This document shows, piece by piece, positions 1 to 7,655 of a stretch of 20,834 nucleotides of DNA; position 1 is the first letter of the stretch, and the number at the start of each line of letters is the position of its first letter. The stretch comes from Corynebacterium rhinophilum. Lineage in GTDB: Bacteria > Actinomycetota > Actinomycetes > Mycobacteriales > Mycobacteriaceae. Below the pieces are notes generated by a model. The model was given only the letters and a program-made list of their open reading frames with translations, was not told the origin of the DNA and did not search any database. Location: NCBI RefSeq assembly GCF_030227225.1, contig NZ_JASPHQ010000027.1, positions 1-20,834 of the forward strand. Direction: 5' to 3'. The position numbers and the translations under genes were made by a program.

Positions 1-3
1 CCT

Positions 4-25
4 AAAAATCCCGAGTTAGGGATCC
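4..25 (-). terminator. Possible intrinsic terminator at left edge
   Basis: Read on the minus strand, ATCCC (23 to 19) can pair with GGGAT (12 to 8) around a TAACTC loop, followed by a T run (7 to 4). Two further G-T pairs may extend the base. It lies about 110 nt downstream of the DoxX-like gene, so it could end the proS-DoxX transcript. The stem is short, so this is tentative. Confidence 0.4.
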
Positions 26-134
26 GCCCCCGTCCACCCCACCCGCGAGATTGACAAACTATATAGGAACACCCCCCGGTATTCTTCTCGGACCCTATTG
101 CCCGGGAAAACAGGGGAGTCGGTTCTTTTTGGTT

Positions 135-497
135 TTATGCCCTACCCTGCGCAATCTTCCATGCGTAGCGAATCAACGGAATCTGCAGCGGCAGCCGAAT
201 GATGTGATAAAGCTTCTTCGGCCATCCTGCGTCGCGCTCGATCCAGGCGTGGTACATATTCGCCGGCCACACGGCAAGAAATAGCGCCGCGGCTGACGCG
301 CCGCCGGATTCGCGGGTGGCGCGATCGGTAAGCAAACAGCCCGTAGCTATTTCCCAGGCGCCGGAGGCAAAGTTATACAACCGCGGCGAGCCCGGCAGCT
401 GCGGCGGCACAATGGATTCGAAATTCTTCGCGCGTAGGAAATGCAACGCTCCCATGGTGATAAGAGCCGTGGGAAGCACCTTCTTATTAAGTCTCAT
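135..497 (-). CDS. DoxX-like small membrane protein
   Basis: This 120-residue protein resembles actinobacterial DoxX/DoxX-like membrane proteins. The supporting pattern is a GALHF start to the first helix, a FESIVPPQLPG stretch (about residues 26-36), a helix holding GAWEIATG, then AAALFLAVWPAN and a C-terminal RLPLQIPL segment. About three to four hydrophobic segments are visible. Members of this family are integral inner-membrane proteins of poorly defined function; some are linked to thiosulfate/quinone or redox chemistry, but nothing here assigns a substrate. A purine-rich GGGGA lies a few bases before the ATG. It starts about 60 nt after the proS stop on the same strand, with no clear terminator between, so cotranscription with proS is plausible. 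The family call is from recalled pattern similarity. Confidence 0.62.
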   Translation of the reverse strand: MRLNKKVLPTALITMGALHFLRAKNFESIVPPQLPGSPRLYNFASGAWEIATGCLLTDRATRESGGASAAALFLAVWPANMYHAWIERDAGWPKKLYHIIRLPLQIPLIRYAWKIAQGRA

Positions 498-557
498 GCT
501 TCCCCACGATACCTTGCCGCTGCTTATGAGCGCTGGGCCTTGGCGCGGTGCTTTGAG

Positions 558-2327
558 CTAAGCCCGCACCAACTCGAGGAGTTTATCCACGATTTTCTCC
601 GCTGGGACCTCCAGCGTTTCCTGCCCGCGGATGCGCAGCTCGATGATGCCATCTTTGAAGGCGCGTCCCAAGATGGCCACAAACGGCATGCCGAGCAGCT
701 CTGCATCCTTGAACTTCACGCCTGGAGAGACCTTAGGGCGGTCATCGAAAAGCACCTCAAGGCCCGCCTGGGACAGCTCTTCTACTAGCTTATCGCCGGC
801 CTCCATGGCCGCTGCATCCTTATTCGCCACCGCCACGTGCACCTGGTACGGCGCCACCGCAACCGGCCAATTCAGGCCCTTATCATCGTGGCGCTGCTCT
901 GCCAGCACGGCCAGCATGCGGGAGATGCCGATACCATAAGAGCCCATTGTGGGAATAGCGCGCTTCCCGTTTTCATCAAGAATCTGCACGTCAAAAGCCT
1001 CGGTGTACTTCCGGCCCAACTGGAAGATGTGGCCCAGCTCGATGCCGCGCTGCAAAGCCAAGGTGCCCTGGTTATCTGGTGCGGGATCGCCCTCTTTAAC
1101 CTCGGCCGCTTCCACAAACTCATCGACGTGGAAATCGCGGCCTGCCACGCAGCCCACGACGTAGCAGCTTTGTGCATCGGCGCCGGTGATCCAGGAAGAT
1201 CCCTTGACCACGCGGGGATCGGCAAAGACCTTCACGCCATTGGAATTCAGCACGCGAGGGCCCACAAAGCCCTGCTCCAAGAAATCGTATTGCGCGTAAA
1301 TCTTATCGCTTGCCAGGCTGAACTCTGCCGGTTCCAAGGCCGCTTCAAGGCGCTTGGGATCTAGTTCGCGGTCGCCCGGAATCAGCACGGCCGCCAGTTC
1401 CTTCTTCTCTTCAGAATCCTCTAGCGCCGGGTGGGTTACCTCCACCATGACGCACTTGAGGATATCTGTGGCCCGAACCTCATGGCCGTCGACCGCAATG
1501 TCCTCGGTCTTCGCCCAGTGCACAAGCGCTTCAATGGTGGCGGCATCCGGGGTCCGGTATTCCTTTGCCGCCGGCTGGCCCGCGATGTCCTTTTCTGGGG
1601 GCGCTTGGGTCACGACCGCCTCTACATTGGCTGCATAATCGCCCTCGGTAGAGCGAACAAAAAGGTCTTCGCCCACCTCAGAAACTGCCAAGAACTCCTC
1701 GGAGGCGGATCCGCCCATCGCCCCAGAAGTGGCCTTACAAATAGCGTAATCGATTTCCAAGCGGTCAAAAACATTTTGATACGCCTTGCGGTGGCGGGCG
1801 TAGGAGGAATCGAGGCCCTCATCGTTCATATCGAAGGAGTAGGAATCCTTCATCACGAACTCGCGCCCGCGCAGCACCCCGGCGCGGGGACGTTCCTCAT
1901 CGCGGTACTTGGTTTGAATTTGATACAGCGTGACTGGGAAATCCTTGTACGAGGAGTACATGTCCTTAACGGCATTGGCAAACATTTCCTCGTGCGTGGG
2001 GCCAAGCAGCAAGTCCGCGTTCTTGCGGTCCTGCAGCCGGAATAGGTTGGGACCGTATTCCACCCAACGGTTGGTCTTTTCATAGGGCTCGCGCGGTAGC
2101 AGCGCCGGGAACAGCATCTCTTGCCCGCCTATGGCGTCCATTTCTTGGCGTACTACGTCTTCAATCTTGCGCAGGGTGCGCAGCCCCAACGGCAGCCAGG
2201 TATAAATGCCCGGCGCGACGCGGCGCACATAACCGGCACGCACCAGCAGCTTGTGGCTGGGGACCTCGGCATCGGCTGGGTCCTCACGAAGGGTGCGGAG
2301 AAATAGTTCAGAAAGGCGGGTAATCAT
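558..2327 (-). CDS. proS: Prolyl-tRNA synthetase
   Basis: Charges tRNA-Pro with proline in the cytoplasm. The 589-residue protein is full length for the bacterial type carrying an insertion editing domain. Class II features are visible: the GPTHEE loop at residues 109-114, motif 2 YRDEERPR at 141-148, an editing/insertion region roughly 225-405, motif 3 with GIGISR at 465-470, and a C-terminal anticodon-binding domain from about 485. I prefer the ATG at 2327 (MITRLS), the usual start in relatives; an in-frame ATG at 2342 would add five residues (MYILT). Neither start has a strong Shine-Dalgarno. A TAGGGT -10 candidate on the minus strand at 2352-2347 gives a very short leader for the 2327 start. 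The gene diverges from yaaA. Confidence 0.96.
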   Translation of the reverse strand: MITRLSELFLRTLREDPADAEVPSHKLLVRAGYVRRVAPGIYTWLPLGLRTLRKIEDVVRQEMDAIGGQEMLFPALLPREPYEKTNRWVEYGPNLFRLQDRKNADLLLGPTHEEMFANAVKDMYSSYKDFPVTLYQIQTKYRDEERPRAGVLRGREFVMKDSYSFDMNDEGLDSSYARHRKAYQNVFDRLEIDYAICKATSGAMGGSASEEFLAVSEVGEDLFVRSTEGDYAANVEAVVTQAPPEKDIAGQPAAKEYRTPDAATIEALVHWAKTEDIAVDGHEVRATDILKCVMVEVTHPALEDSEEKKELAAVLIPGDRELDPKRLEAALEPAEFSLASDKIYAQYDFLEQGFVGPRVLNSNGVKVFADPRVVKGSSWITGADAQSCYVVGCVAGRDFHVDEFVEAAEVKEGDPAPDNQGTLALQRGIELGHIFQLGRKYTEAFDVQILDENGKRAIPTMGSYGIGISRMLAVLAEQRHDDKGLNWPVAVAPYQVHVAVANKDAAAMEAGDKLVEELSQAGLEVLFDDRPKVSPGVKFKDAELLGMPFVAILGRAFKDGIIELRIRGQETLEVPAEKIVDKLLELVRA

Positions 2328-2345
2328 GGTCAAAATATACATCGC

Positions 2346-2352
2346 TACCCTA
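2346..2352. promoter_or_regulatory. Overlapping divergent -10 elements, proS/yaaA
   Basis: The 7-bp TACCCTA reads as TACCCT on the plus strand (2346-2351) and TAGGGT on the minus strand (2352-2347). Both match the TANNNT corynebacterial -10 pattern. On the plus strand it sits 6 nt before the yaaA ATG, giving a leaderless start. On the minus strand it would start proS transcription near 2340, 13 or so nt before its ATG. Only about 30 bp separate the two start codons. Promoter activity is inferred. Confidence 0.45.
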
Positions 2353-2357
2353 TCTAT

Positions 2358-3080
2358 ATGCTCATTGTCCTCCCTCCTTCAGAAACCAAGGCTCATGGCG
2401 GCACGGGAAAGCCGCTTGATTTTGCCAACCTATCTTTTCCCGAACTAAGCGATACCCGGCGCGAAATCGCTGCTGAGCTGCAGTCTCTTCCCATCGATGA
2501 GGCGATGGTTGTGCTTAAGCTCTCGGAGAAGCTACGCAGTGAGGCTGAATCGAACAATCAGCTTTTTACCACCCCCACCATGCCGGCACTCGAGCGCTAT
2601 ACTGGCGTGCTTTTTGATGCACTTTCTGCATCCACCCTTCCCTCATGGCAACGCCTTGCTATTGGCGATGCCCTCTTCGGGCTCCTGCGCGCGGACGACC
2701 CTATCCCCCATTACCGCTTATCGGGCGGTACCAAGCTGGGCGGTCGCACCATGAAGTCTTATTGGGGCAAGCAGGTAACGCAGGCGTTAGAAAACATCGA
2801 TGAGCTGGTTGTGGATCTGCGCTCGGGCACCTACCAGCAACTGGGCCGGCTGCCTTCGGCCGTGACGGTGCGGGTAGAAAGCGTGCAGCCGGATGGCTCG
2901 CGCAAAGTGGTCAGCCACTTTAATAAGCACTATAAAGGCCTGTTGGCCCGGGAGCTGGCGCTTTCGCCTGCCGATGCCTTCAGCGCCGCCGATGTCGCCG
3001 CGATTGCGCGCGCTGCCGGCATGACGGTGGAGGAACCACCGCACGGATCGCAGGAGCTTACCCTCGTCGTATCCCCGTAG
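2358..3080 (+). CDS. yaaA: YaaA family peroxide-stress protein
   Basis: The 240-residue protein matches the YaaA/UPF0246 (DUF328) family: an N-terminal [15 protein letters not shown] signature, then SYWGK near residues 134-138 and KHYKGLLAR near residues 192-200. In E. coli YaaA lowers free intracellular iron and DNA damage under hydrogen peroxide and has DNA-binding ability; the exact biochemistry is not settled. Length is close to family norm (about 250). The ATG at 2358 has no Shine-Dalgarno but lies 6 nt after a TACCCT -10, pointing to a leaderless mRNA. It converges on the ABC permease gene, leaving only 22 bp between stop codons with no clear terminator. Confidence 0.9.
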   Translation: MLIVLPPSETKAHGGTGKPLDFANLSFPELSDTRREIAAELQSLPIDEAMVVLKLSEKLRSEAESNNQLFTTPTMPALERYTGVLFDALSASTLPSWQRLAIGDALFGLLRADDPIPHYRLSGGTKLGGRTMKSYWGKQVTQALENIDELVVDLRSGTYQQLGRLPSAVTVRVESVQPDGSRKVVSHFNKHYKGLLARELALSPADAFSAADVAAIARAAGMTVEEPPHGSQELTLVVSP

Positions 3081-3102
3081 GGTGTGAGTGCCTGGCAGGA
3101 GC

Positions 3103-3840
3103 TTAGACCACGGCGCGGCGGCGCTGGACGGCTGCGGCGCCGCCAAGGACAGCTACCACCATGGCGAGGACGATGACTCCAGATACCCACTGCGGGGCCA
3201 TGAGACCGAAGGTGTCTTGGCCTTGGAAGAAGGTGCGCAGGTTGGCATCGGGCAAAATCTGCAGGATGATTTTGGCCCAGCCCATGTCCATCGAGGTCAG
3301 TACGCTTTCGATGACGAAGTATTCAATAATGAGCAGCATGGCCGCAAAGGTGCCGCTGCGCAGAATATAAGCCAGACCGGTGGCGAGCAGGGTGTAGACG
3401 ATGTATTCCATAAAGGTAAACAGGAATACGGCATTATCCGGGTAGTGCACGAAGCTGGAGAAGTCATACGAGCTGCCGAGCGCGCCGTTAAACAACATCC
3501 CGAGGACGCCGGCCAGGGCCGCCGCGGCAACATTAGCCACGGTGATGACGAAGATTTGGCTCGAGAGCACCTGCAAGCGCCTATTGGTGGATAGGTAGCT
3601 CCAGGCTACGGTGCCTTTTTGTAGGTCTCCGCCGACGAGCGTGGCCGAGGAAAAGATCATGATGACCACGGCGAAGATGGCGCCGATGGCCAGGTCGGAG
3701 GATTGGAGGGCACTGTCGTCATTGCGGATAGCTCCCATCAGCACGTTGACGGCCGTCAGTCCAACGGTGATGATAGCGAGGTAGACCCACGTAGAGCGCA
3801 GGGAAAATATCTTGCGGGATTCGGAAACGATGGTATTCAT
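3103..3840 (-). CDS. ABC-2 type transporter permease
   Basis: A 245-residue membrane protein with about six hydrophobic segments, starting with a short cytoplasmic N-terminus (MNTIVSESRKIFSLRSTWVY) typical of ABC-2 family permeases such as those of the CcmB/NosY/YhfK-like bacitracin and bacteriocin exporters. Segments lie near residues 17-36, 51-70, 95-118, 133-160, 165-185 and 215-238. It begins 28 nt after the stop of the ATPase gene and is the last gene of the kinase-regulator-ATPase-permease operon. A GAAAGG motif lies upstream of the ATG but somewhat far from it. The substrate cannot be told from sequence. It likely forms an exporter with the preceding ATPase. Confidence 0.85.
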   Translation of the reverse strand: MNTIVSESRKIFSLRSTWVYLAIITVGLTAVNVLMGAIRNDDSALQSSDLAIGAIFAVVIMIFSSATLVGGDLQKGTVAWSYLSTNRRLQVLSSQIFVITVANVAAAALAGVLGMLFNGALGSSYDFSSFVHYPDNAVFLFTFMEYIVYTLLATGLAYILRSGTFAAMLLIIEYFVIESVLTSMDMGWAKIILQILPDANLRTFFQGQDTFGLMAPQWVSGVIVLAMVVAVLGGAAAVQRRRAVV

Positions 3841-3868
3841 GGCTCGTCATCTGCCTTTCGTAAATCTG

Positions 3869-4768
3869 TTATGCGGAGCGGTAATCCACGTGGTCTGCGG
3901 TAGCGCCAAGGAAGGCATCTTCCAAGGAGGGGTGCTTGACTTCAAGGCTGCTGATGCGGATGCGGTGGTCAAAGCACAATTGGCCTACCTCGTCGCGGTC
4001 TAAGCCAGTAATGCGCAACACTTCCCCATCAAAGGAAGTTTCCGCCTGCGAATCGTGCAGCAAGCGGGCCAACTTTTCTGGTTGATCTACCACAGCCTCC
4101 ACGGTGGTAGCACCGGAGGCATTGACGAATTCTTCTACCGTTCCTTCGCCAACGAGCTTGCCTTTGCCTATGACCACTAGGCGGTCCGCCGTCAGCTGCA
4201 TTTCTGACAACAGGTGGGAAGAAACCAGCACGGAGCATCCACCGGCGGCGAATTCGCGGATGCGCTCGCGCATCCAGTGCACGCCCTCAGGGTCGAGGCC
4301 GTTCACGGGTTCATCGAGAAGCAAGTGCTTGGGCTCGCCCACCATGGCGCAGGCGAGTCCGAGGCGTTGCTTCATGCCAAGCGAATAACCCCCGATGCGC
4401 TTTTTCGCGACCTTCCCAAGCCCGACGCGCTCCAAGGTGTCATCGACGTGTCCCATCGATACTCCCTGCAGTGCCGCCATATAGCCCAGGTGCGCGCGGG
4501 CACTGCGGCCGGGGTGGAACCAATTGGCATCAAGCAAGGTGCCCACCGTGGAGGCGGGATCGGGTAGTTCGCGAAATGGGGTGCCATCGAATGTGGCGGT
4601 GCCGGAGGTGGGATTTTCTAGCCCTACGCACATGCGCATCGTGGTGGACTTGCCGGAACCATTGGGGCCTAGGAACCCGGTGACTTGGCCATCGGGAACC
4701 TCGAAGGAGAGGTTGTCTACTGCTGTAAAGGAACCGAATTTCTTGGAAAGCTGTGTGACTGTGAGCAT
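3869..4768 (-). CDS. ABC transporter ATP-binding protein
   Basis: A 299-residue nucleotide-binding subunit with all motifs intact: Walker A GPNGSGKST at 34-42, signature YSLGMKQR at 128-135, Walker B HLLLDEP at 148-154, D-loop NGLDP at 156-160 and the H-loop SSH at 183-185. A C-terminal region of about 90 residues follows, as in drug and bacteriocin exporters of the CcmA/DrrA type, including the EDAFL sequence common at their ends. AGGA lies 7 nt before the ATG, a good ribosome-binding site. It sits 59 nt after the response-regulator gene and pairs with the permease that follows. Substrate is unknown; hydrophobic toxin, haem or antibiotic efflux would fit the context but is inference. Confidence 0.93.
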   Translation of the reverse strand: MLTVTQLSKKFGSFTAVDNLSFEVPDGQVTGFLGPNGSGKSTTMRMCVGLENPTSGTATFDGTPFRELPDPASTVGTLLDANWFHPGRSARAHLGYMAALQGVSMGHVDDTLERVGLGKVAKKRIGGYSLGMKQRLGLACAMVGEPKHLLLDEPVNGLDPEGVHWMRERIREFAAGGCSVLVSSHLLSEMQLTADRLVVIGKGKLVGEGTVEEFVNASGATTVEAVVDQPEKLARLLHDSQAETSFDGEVLRITGLDRDEVGQLCFDHRIRISSLEVKHPSLEDAFLGATADHVDYRSA

Positions 4769-4827
4769 GGTTTTATCCTGGCGCTTTCCCGGCGCGGAGT
4801 AACCATCCTCGAGGCGGATTTAGCGGT

Positions 4828-5589
4828 TCATCCCTGGGGATGAGAGAGCAGTTCCTCCACGGTGACCACCCCATGGGTATAGGCATACAGCACGGCCTGG
4901 ACGCGGTCGCGGGACCCAGTCTTGGTCAGCACGTGGCGCACGTGGGTCTTGACCGTTGCCATGGAGACAAATTCCTCTTCAGAGATTTCGGTATTCGAAT
5001 ATCCCAGCGCCATAAGCCTTAAAATATCCATCTCGCGCGGGGTAAGTTCCGCGGACGGCGGAGCCGTCGCGGTGGTGGTGCCTGGCTGTGCAGCCGCAGC
5101 GGTGTGCGCAGCCGAGTGCGCCTTCCTGCTGTCCCCACCCTCCTCGCTGCGGACTTGTTGGAGCACCTGAGCTGTAATGCGCGGTGAGAGCACGGCCTCG
5201 CCTGAGTGCACGGTGCAAATGGCTGAGAGCAGCTCCTCGGGTTCGACGTCTTTGAGCAAGAATCCGGATGCCCCGGCAGAGATTGCGCCGTGGACAAAGT
5301 TGTGATCATCAAAGGTGGTCAGCATGATGACCTTGGTATCTGGGAATTCAGGGAGCACTTCCTCCGTGGCCGCAATGCCATTGACCCGCGCCATCTGCAC
5401 GTCCATGAGGATGATATCGACGGGCTCTTGCCGCGCCAGGTCCAGTACCTCATCGCCGTCGGAGGCCTGCCAGACCACGCTCATATCCTCCTGCGAGCCA
5501 ATCAGCATGGCGAACCCGGCGCGCAGGAGCGGTTGGTCATCGACAAGCGCAATGCGAATGGGCTCAGGTTCCTGTTCCGGATTAGACAT
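4828..5589 (-). CDS. NarL/LuxR family response regulator
   Basis: A 253-residue two-component DNA-binding regulator. The receiver domain (about 11-130) has the acidic pair DD at 17-18, the phospho-acceptor Asp63 in ILMDVQM, and the conserved Lys113 in LLKD. An unusually long Ala/Thr/Pro/His-rich linker (about 148-180) precedes a C-terminal LuxR-type helix-turn-helix (LTPREMDILRLMALGYSN onward). I chose the ATG at 5589, not the longer frame to 5652, because the protein then begins MSNPEQ just before the receiver domain and the start overlaps the kinase stop by 8 nt (ATGTCTAA), the usual arrangement for translational coupling. It presumably controls its own operon, including the ABC transporter. 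Confidence 0.92.
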   Translation of the reverse strand: MSNPEQEPEPIRIALVDDQPLLRAGFAMLIGSQEDMSVVWQASDGDEVLDLARQEPVDIILMDVQMARVNGIAATEEVLPEFPDTKVIMLTTFDDHNFVHGAISAGASGFLLKDVEPEELLSAICTVHSGEAVLSPRITAQVLQQVRSEEGGDSRKAHSAAHTAAAAQPGTTTATAPPSAELTPREMDILRLMALGYSNTEISEEEFVSMATVKTHVRHVLTKTGSRDRVQAVLYAYTHGVVTVEELLSHPQG

Positions 5590-6763
5590 GCGGTACCTCC
5601 ACGGTGATTGCAAACGTTTCATCCTCGGCCTTGGTGGACACACTGCCACCATAGGCCTTCACACGCTCTTTCATCCCGATGAGCCCATAGCCGGGACTGT
5701 GGTCCTCGTCCGGCTGCGCCATGGGGTTGTGCCCCTCGATAACAAGCGCCGACTTATCGCTGCGAAAGCGCAGAGTTCCCCTGTTCTGGCTGGAGTATTT
5801 GAGCATATTCGTCAGTATCTCCTGCACGATGCGGTAGATGGTGAATTGATAAAGCTCGTCGCTATCGGCGGGTAACTTTTCCATGCCGTAAACGGTGATA
5901 TCGAAGCCAGCGCGCCGGGCCTCTGAAAATAGGCCTGCGATGTCTGAGGTGCCTGGGGCTTTGGTTTCCCCGCGCGCGTCTTCTTCGCGCAAGACGGATA
6001 GCAGGCTACGCATCTGTTTTAAGGATTCGCGGGAGGTGGAGGCGATGGTATCGAGCGCCTCCGTGGCTACCTTGGGGTCTTTTGCAGCGGCGAACCGGGC
6101 GCCATCGGCAAGCGCAATGACCCCGGCGAGGTTGTGGGCGACGATATCGTGCATCTCGCGGGCGATGCGGTTGCGCTCCACGGCGCCGGCCATCTCCGCG
6201 CGCTCGATGAGCAGCTGTTGGCCCTCCCGGCGCTTCCGGTTATTGGTGCCGAGCAAGTAGAAAAAGCCGAGGACCGGCCAGCCGAGCAAGACCGTGCCGG
6301 CATAGGCAAGCAGCGGGCTCATGGTCGCATCGCCCAAGCCGATATCGCTGCCTGCGAAGACCTTTTCACCAAACAGGCTTGCGGTGGTTCCCACCAGGGA
6401 GCCCAGGGCAATCCATGCAAGCCAGATATAGCGCAAGCGCTTGCGCGAGTGCGTGCCAATGAGAAAAGCCGTGTAGGCGAAAATCGGGGCGTGGAAGTTC
6501 GCCAAGGAGGCCAAGGGCGTGAAGATGCACAGTGTCATGGTGCCGGCGATGAAGAAAATGGACTTTTCTTGCAGCTTGGGATGCAGCCACAGCGCCAGCG
6601 GAATGCCGACGGTATACAAGACCGCCACGATGGCCTGGAAGGGAGAATCGGTGTGGAAAAAGTTCGCGGCATTGGGCAAAAGCACGCCGAAGAACACGGG
6701 GATGATGATTCGCCACGGCGGGCCAATCCAGTCGCGCAGACGATCCGGCCAAAGTTTAGACAT
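5582..6763 (-). CDS. Two-component sensor histidine kinase (NarL-partner type)
   Basis: A 393-residue membrane sensor kinase. About six hydrophobic segments fill residues 17-172 with no large extracellular domain, suggesting detection of a signal in or at the membrane. The HisKA_3 dimerisation domain carries His205 in REMHDIVAHN. The ATPase domain follows, with Asn319 in QEILTNML and a G-box GYGLIGMKERV at about 358-368; a GHNP segment replaces the usual D-box Asp, as is common in actinobacterial kinases of this class. A TAGCCT -10 lies 7 nt before the ATG, suggesting a leaderless first gene of the operon. It is divergent from phzF. The corynebacterial haem-sensing kinases HrrS and ChrS belong to the same broad class, but orthology cannot be claimed. 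Confidence 0.92.
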   Translation of the reverse strand: MSKLWPDRLRDWIGPPWRIIIPVFFGVLLPNAANFFHTDSPFQAIVAVLYTVGIPLALWLHPKLQEKSIFFIAGTMTLCIFTPLASLANFHAPIFAYTAFLIGTHSRKRLRYIWLAWIALGSLVGTTASLFGEKVFAGSDIGLGDATMSPLLAYAGTVLLGWPVLGFFYLLGTNNRKRREGQQLLIERAEMAGAVERNRIAREMHDIVAHNLAGVIALADGARFAAAKDPKVATEALDTIASTSRESLKQMRSLLSVLREEDARGETKAPGTSDIAGLFSEARRAGFDITVYGMEKLPADSDELYQFTIYRIVQEILTNMLKYSSQNRGTLRFRSDKSALVIEGHNPMAQPDEDHSPGYGLIGMKERVKAYGGSVSTKAEDETFAITVEVPHV

Positions 6764-6770
6764 AAGGGCA

Positions 6771-6776
6771 AGGCTA
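6771..6776 (-). promoter_or_regulatory. -10 element for sensor-kinase operon
   Basis: TAGCCT on the minus strand (6776-6771) lies 7 nt before the kinase ATG at 6763. No Shine-Dalgarno is present in the short gap, so a leaderless transcript is likely. No convincing -35 was found. Confidence 0.4.
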
Positions 6777-6816
6777 GCGCAGAAGCCAGCCGGCCGGCCT
6801 CATTCCCAGGGCTGAC

Positions 6817-6822
6817 TACACT
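6817..6822 (+). promoter_or_regulatory. -10 element for phzF
   Basis: TACACT lies 7 nt before the phzF ATG at 6830, placing a likely transcription start at the A of ATG. The 66-bp region between phzF and the kinase gene must hold both promoters. Confidence 0.42.
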
Positions 6823-6829
6823 GGCGGGC

Positions 6830-7654
6830 ATGCAACTCCAGTTCTTTGAAGTCGATGTCTTTGCCACCTCGGCGTTTTCCGGTAACCCGCTCGCCGTCGT
6901 GGCCCATGCCGATGGGCTCTCGACGCAACAGATGCAGGCCATCGCGCACTGGACCAATTTTTCTGAAACCACGTTCTTGCTCGAGCCCACCGATCCCGCG
7001 GCGGACTATCGCGTGCGCATTTTTACCTCGCACGAGGAGTTTGATTTCGCCGGCCACCCCACCTTGGGTAGCGCCGCCATCTGGCGGGCGCTCAGCAATG
7101 AACCTCAGAAGGAAGGCACCATAGTGCAGGAATGCGGGGTGGGGTTGGTCTCCGTGCGCGAGAACGAGGGTATTTATTCTTTTGCCACCCCGCCCCTGCG
7201 CGCTAGTGGGCCACTGAGCAGTGCTGAGCTTGCAGAGGCCTGCGCGGGATTGAATATCTCGGAAGCAGACGTCCTTGATTCCGCCTGGGTGGATAATGGG
7301 CCCGGCTGGCAGCTTATACAGCTGCGCGATGCCGCGGCCGTGCGCGCGGTTCAGCCCGCTGCCACTCGTCCCAAGGTGGGCGTGGTGGGAATGCGTGATA
7401 GCGCCGCAGACGCGGGCTCCGCTGCCTATGAAGTGCGCGCGTTTACCGCAGAATTCGAGGATCCCGTCACCGGCTCTTTCAACGGCGGGGCCGCGCAATT
7501 CATGCGCTCGCGCGGGCTGGTTCCCGCCCGCTACACCGCCTGCCAGGGCAGCCAGCTGGGAAGAAACGGCGAGGTCTTTATCCACGATGACGGCACCGAT
7601 ATTTGGGTCGGTGGCCGCGTCCACATCCGCGTGCAAGGACAATTAGAGGTCTAA
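6830..7654 (+). CDS. PhzF-family isomerase/epimerase
   Basis: A 274-residue protein of the PhzF/diaminopimelate-epimerase-like fold. Family hallmarks are FSGNPLAVV near residues 16-24, the candidate catalytic Glu46 in [19 protein letters not shown] at 71-82, and the C-terminal [11 protein letters not shown] stretch. PhzF from phenazine pathways isomerises a dihydro-hydroxyanthranilate, but most family members lie outside such pathways and have unknown substrates; no other phenazine genes are here. The frame is open for 696 nt upstream, antisense to the kinase gene, but the ATG at 6830 begins exactly at the conserved [11 protein letters not shown] terminus and follows a TACACT -10. It is followed 1 nt later by selO, implying a coupled operon. 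Confidence 0.88.
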   Translation: MQLQFFEVDVFATSAFSGNPLAVVAHADGLSTQQMQAIAHWTNFSETTFLLEPTDPAADYRVRIFTSHEEFDFAGHPTLGSAAIWRALSNEPQKEGTIVQECGVGLVSVRENEGIYSFATPPLRASGPLSSAELAEACAGLNISEADVLDSAWVDNGPGWQLIQLRDAAAVRAVQPAATRPKVGVVGMRDSAADAGSAAYEVRAFTAEFEDPVTGSFNGGAAQFMRSRGLVPARYTACQGSQLGRNGEVFIHDDGTDIWVGGRVHIRVQGQLEV

Positions 7655-7655
7655 A

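Noticed and set aside
1..54. Possible C-terminus of a gene entering from the left on the plus strand
   Set aside because: Frame 1 is open for 17 codons to TGA at 52-54, but the proline-rich product matches nothing and the stretch overlaps a terminator-like hairpin.
51..79. TTGACA followed by TATA-like bases near the left end
   Set aside because: The spacing is only a few bases and no -10 element occurs at the proper distance; no gene follows on the plus strand.
6134..6829. Long upstream extension of the phzF reading frame (506 codons in total)
   Set aside because: It runs antisense through the sensor-kinase gene and has no PhzF homology before 6830; the conserved N-terminus and a -10 element mark the ATG at 6830.
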